This document shows, one piece after another, positions 61,017-64,000 of a stretch of 64,000 nucleotides of DNA; the stretch's first letter is position 1, and every line of letters begins with the position of its first letter. The position numbers were made by a program, and so were the translations under genes. The stretch covers positions 10,638,501 to 10,702,500 of the forward strand of contig NC_135367.1 of the NCBI RefSeq assembly GCF_051622035.1, read 5' to 3'. The notes below the pieces were generated by a model. That model was not told the DNA's origin, searched no databases, and worked only from the letters and a program-made list of their open reading frames with translations. This DNA is from Arctopsyche grandis. Its lineage: Eukaryota; Arthropoda; Insecta; Trichoptera; Hydropsychidae.

Positions 61017-62603
61017 TTAGAAAAACCTAAAAAATCCAGATTTTTTATTTCCAGTCGCAATTTCTTTACCTACAGCATCATTTACACAAGTGTAGCCATC
61101 ATTCAAAAGACACTCTGATAGTTCAGATTTAATACGAGAAACAATAGGTGGACCTTCGTATGCAAACGAAGAATACAATTGCACTACAGTTGCTCCAGCC
61201 AGTATTTTTTCGAATGCATCTCGACCGCTTGATACACCACCGACTCCAATGATGGGCACTTTGCCTAAAAATTAACCAAACATAATACACAAATAATGAA
61301 TTTTTTATATAGAAAAACCTCAAACAATGAATTCATAAACAAACCTTTGGTCAATTTATACATATCTCTTATCATATTGGTAGAAATATCTTTTAAAGGT
61401 TTGCCACTCAAGCCTCCCGTTTCCTCCACAAATTCGGTACTGGTCAAATTTGATCGTTGTAAAGTAGTATTAGATATTATAAGACCGTCTATTTTGCATT
61501 CCTTTTTATTCAATATATTGACAATATCGTTCTTTTCGTCATTTGATAAGTCGGGGGATAGTTTTAAAAGTAAAAGAGGTTTTTTTTCAGTCTCCATAGA
61601 ATTCCTTGCTGATACGATTCCCTTCAAGAATTGATACAAATGATCTTTCTTTTGAAGTTCTCGGAGACCAGCTGTATTTGGACTAATCAAACATAAAACA
61701 TATTATATTATACCAGGAAAATTTTTTACTAATTCTAAAAAAGACTACAAAAACTAAAATATAATACATACCTACTTATGTTTATTACTAAATAATCGGC
61801 AACAGTAGAAAATAATTTGAGACCTTTGATGTAATCTTCAGTGGCATCTAATGAGTCTTTATTTTTACCGAGATTTACTCCTAAAATACTATCATGCCAT
61901 TTCTCGGCATCGATTTTTTCAAGATTCTGCAAAACTTGCGTATGACCACTACTGTTAAACCCGTATCGATTAATTATAGCTTCGTCTTCGGACAATCTGA
62001 AGACACGAGGCTTTGGATTTCCAGATTGTGGTTCAGGTGTAACAGAACCTATTTCAACGATACCAAAGCCAATTTTCTTTAGTCCTGATACAGCTTCACC
62101 TTGTTTGTCAAATCCAGCGGCTATTCCGATGGGATTGCTTAGTTCTTTACCAAAAAATGACGTTTTCTGAAATATGTATGAGAATGAATAGTGATTGATA
62201 TATCTAAAAATAACATTACTGTGTTGATTCACATACCAAAACTGGATCATCTACGTATTTACTTTTAGGAATCAATTCATATTTGAGCGCTTTTACGGCT
62301 AGATTGTGTGAAGTTTCAGGGTCGATGTAACGAATTAGCGGCATCAGAACGTCTCCATAAAATTTTTCATTGTTGTTATATATACTTAAACCACCATATG
62401 CTAATGCGCCACCGGTGGAAAGGTAGCACATGGACCATATTTTTTTCTGTAAGTCAAATTTACATAATATCTCTTAAAATATATTTATACTAAAATAAGT
62501 AGATGTGTAATTGTATTTGAAGAATTAAAATAGACTTCGTAATATAATTTTAGTAAAACACATGGTTTAACATAATATTTACAAAAAAATCCCTCTTCGA
62601 CAT
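61017..62603 (-). CDS. DHODH: Dihydroorotate dehydrogenase (quinone), mitochondrial
   Basis: Class 2 DHODH, the fourth step of pyrimidine synthesis, oxidising dihydroorotate to orotate with FMN and passing electrons to ubiquinone at the inner mitochondrial membrane. Exons on the minus strand: 62603-62583, 62446-62237, 62166-61772, 61682-61345, 61264-61017, giving 403 aa, a normal size. The N-terminus has a short basic start (MSKRDFF), then a hydrophobic segment (residues about 13-30, including [14 protein letters not shown]) expected to target and anchor it. FMN/substrate motifs: AAGFDK (93-98), INRYGFNS (142-149), GVNLGKN, INISSPNT with catalytic-type Ser209, [24 protein letters not shown] and the phosphate-binding end [11 protein letters not shown]. 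Known as Dhod in Drosophila. It is convergent with pump copy 3, 640 bp away, with no functional link implied. Confidence 0.95.
62583..62603 (-). CDS. DHODH: DHODH first coding exon (MSKRDFF)
   Basis: A 21-nt exon with GTAAAT donor that joins in frame to KKIWSMCYL at 62446, where an AG acceptor immediately precedes. Without it, translation could start at the internal Met (62431-62429), losing 12 residues, so this exon is a prediction. Confidence 0.6.
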
Positions 62604-62970
62604 ATTGACAAGGAACGGACTTTGACAGCTGATTGTTTGTAAAAAAAGTTGACTTAAACATAAGTAATTTCGGCTATAGACAAATCACACTTTCTTTTGA
62701 AACCTCGCCTATATTTGCATTCCAAAATACCTAGCATGTATAAAATGCTACAGCTATTGACCATTTGAATTTAAAATAAAAATAACTTTTGAGAATCATT
62801 TGTGACCTCGATGCTGCTATCGTTTCGATAGCAATACATACGTTAATTAGTTTGCCATAATTGTTCGTTAATGCATTATTTTAATCTAAGTGGTCAGCAA
62901 CCATAACACGAACAACTACTAGTCTTTCCCCAAAAAACGCATCTTCATATTTACATATTCAAATGAGTTA
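62604..62970. other. Upstream flank of DHODH
   Basis: Contains the presumed DHODH promoter on the minus strand. No clear core element or other gene was recognised. Confidence 0.35.
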
Positions 62971-63285
62971 CATTACATCCCAAATGTGAATCGCTACCAG
63001 GATAACCGCCGCTACGAAAATCACTCGCGCGGATCTCCAGTCTGTCGCTCACTCGCGTGGGTCTCTTGTCTGTCGCACAGGAAAATTGCCGTACAGAAAA
63101 CTGCCCAAATATTGCTCAGCAAATGCTTTTTTTTCTTATGAGATTTGGGCAGTTTTGAGCAATATTTGGGCAGTTTTCTGTACGGAAATTTTGCTGTGCG
63201 ACGAATTTTCGTGCAATAGGAGACCGCGCGAGCGATTTTCGTACCGGCGGTTATCCTGGTAGCGATTCACATTTGGGATGTAATG
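62971..63285. mobile_element. Foldback element, about 315 bp, upstream of DHODH
   Basis: The ends CATTACATCCCAAATGTGAA and its exact reverse complement continue inward as inverted repeats (TCGCTACCAGGATAACCGCC / GGCGGTTATCCTGGTAGCGA). Inner mirrored blocks near 63091 and 63170 (ACAGAAAACTGCCC / GGGCAGTTTTCTGT) make most of it self-complementary. It is a non-autonomous DNA element; the superfamily is undetermined. Confidence 0.75.
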
Positions 63286-64000
63286 ACCGAACCTGTGAAG
63301 ATACAGCATTAGAGTAGAACACTGCAAAATTTACCTCTAAAAACTCATACTAGTAGGAACCCAAAATTTTTGACAAGTTCACTTTCGTTAAACCAGTGGT
63401 GTCACCAGTGGTGTCCCAATTTTGGAACAATGGATTTCCAGTTTTTTTTTGGTAACTTTTTCACCCAAGTTTATTTTTCTACTTCTCTTTTCTATACAGA
63501 ACACACAACGTTCCATACTTCTCTGAATGAAATCAAATAATAATAAAAGTAAACATTCATTCCATTGCCAATAATTTGTGGTCAAAAATGAACTGTCTGC
63601 AAACTTTCACTACAGAAAACAATGCAAAGACTACACCCGAATCTCACAAATCCGTCCTTTGTTTCACACATAGAATCAGTTAATCAGGCCTATCTTATTT
63701 GTTGGCAGTGTCTATTGTCTAGCAACAAGGAGGGTTGCGCATGTGCGTAAAATGAGCACTACCCCATTGTGCAATGCAGAGTAGGGGATCAGTGTTGGCG
63801 ATCCCATAGCCCCGACACCACCGACACCACCGCATATCGATTAACCCCCCATCCTTCCCTTATCACCCACACCGACTGATCCCCGCGCGGACTGGTCCAA
63901 ACCGGAAGTGGTTCACTCGATGGACCAAATTGTCGTGACAAATCGATCGTGATTGTCGAACGCGGACTGTCCCATTTGAGAAGATAAGGCGTCCCAATTT
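63286..64000. other. Window end: no supported gene
   Basis: Mixed sequence, CpG/C-richer from about 63720 (short ACCACCGACACCACC-type tract near 63815). It may be the start of a promoter or a repeat running off the window. Confidence 0.3.

Overview
This is a eukaryotic window, almost certainly from an insect. It is AT-rich, its genes are interrupted by GT-AG introns, it carries short non-autonomous transposons and a tRNA-derived SINE family, and its main gene is a Na+/K+-ATPase alpha subunit of clear insect type. I cannot assign the order from sequence alone.

The window holds three same-strand, tandem Na+/K+-ATPase catalytic alpha-subunit genes, followed by one convergent gene for mitochondrial dihydroorotate dehydrogenase. 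Copy 1 (13399-39778, 1038 aa) is a conserved, canonical pump with a 13.9 kb first intron. It has four alternative 95-nt versions of one exon (31372, 32367, 34067, 35792), whose length makes them frame-exclusive. Copy 2 (47090-52276, 1007 aa) and copy 3 (55033-60376, 1038 aa) are compact. Every one of their coding junctions matches one in copy 1, each has a single version of the alternative exon, and both have diverged at functional positions. All three keep the P-type catalytic motifs ([23 protein letters not shown]) and the terminal ETYY, so all look like working enzymes.

The divergence is not random. Copy 2 has changed several cation-coordinating residues (in mammalian alpha-1 numbering T774S, E779Q, D926G). 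Copies 2 and 3 have changed the extracellular H1-H2 loop that forms part of the cardiotonic-steroid site (A119S and D120S; A112I, A119T and D120R). Copy 1 keeps the ancestral residues. The layout suggests one conserved housekeeping/neuronal pump plus two specialised duplicates. Copy 2 is predicted to have altered ion selectivity or stoichiometry.

Layout: 1-13100 is 5' flank rich in repeats, with no gene I can support. 13150-39778 is copy 1, its long intron 1 containing piggyBac-like, hAT-like, Helitron and SINE pieces. 39779-47089 is 3' UTR and intergenic, with Helitron ends, a minisatellite and a long AT microsatellite. 47090-52276 is copy 2. 52277-55032 is a spacer with a degenerate PIF/Harbinger transposon just upstream of copy 3. 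55033-60376 is copy 3. 60377-61016 is a short convergent spacer. 61017-62603 (minus strand) is DHODH. 62604-64000 is its upstream flank with a foldback element. Protein models were built by hand from splice signals and reading-frame continuity; exon lengths at equivalent positions are identical in all three copies, which supports the coordinates.
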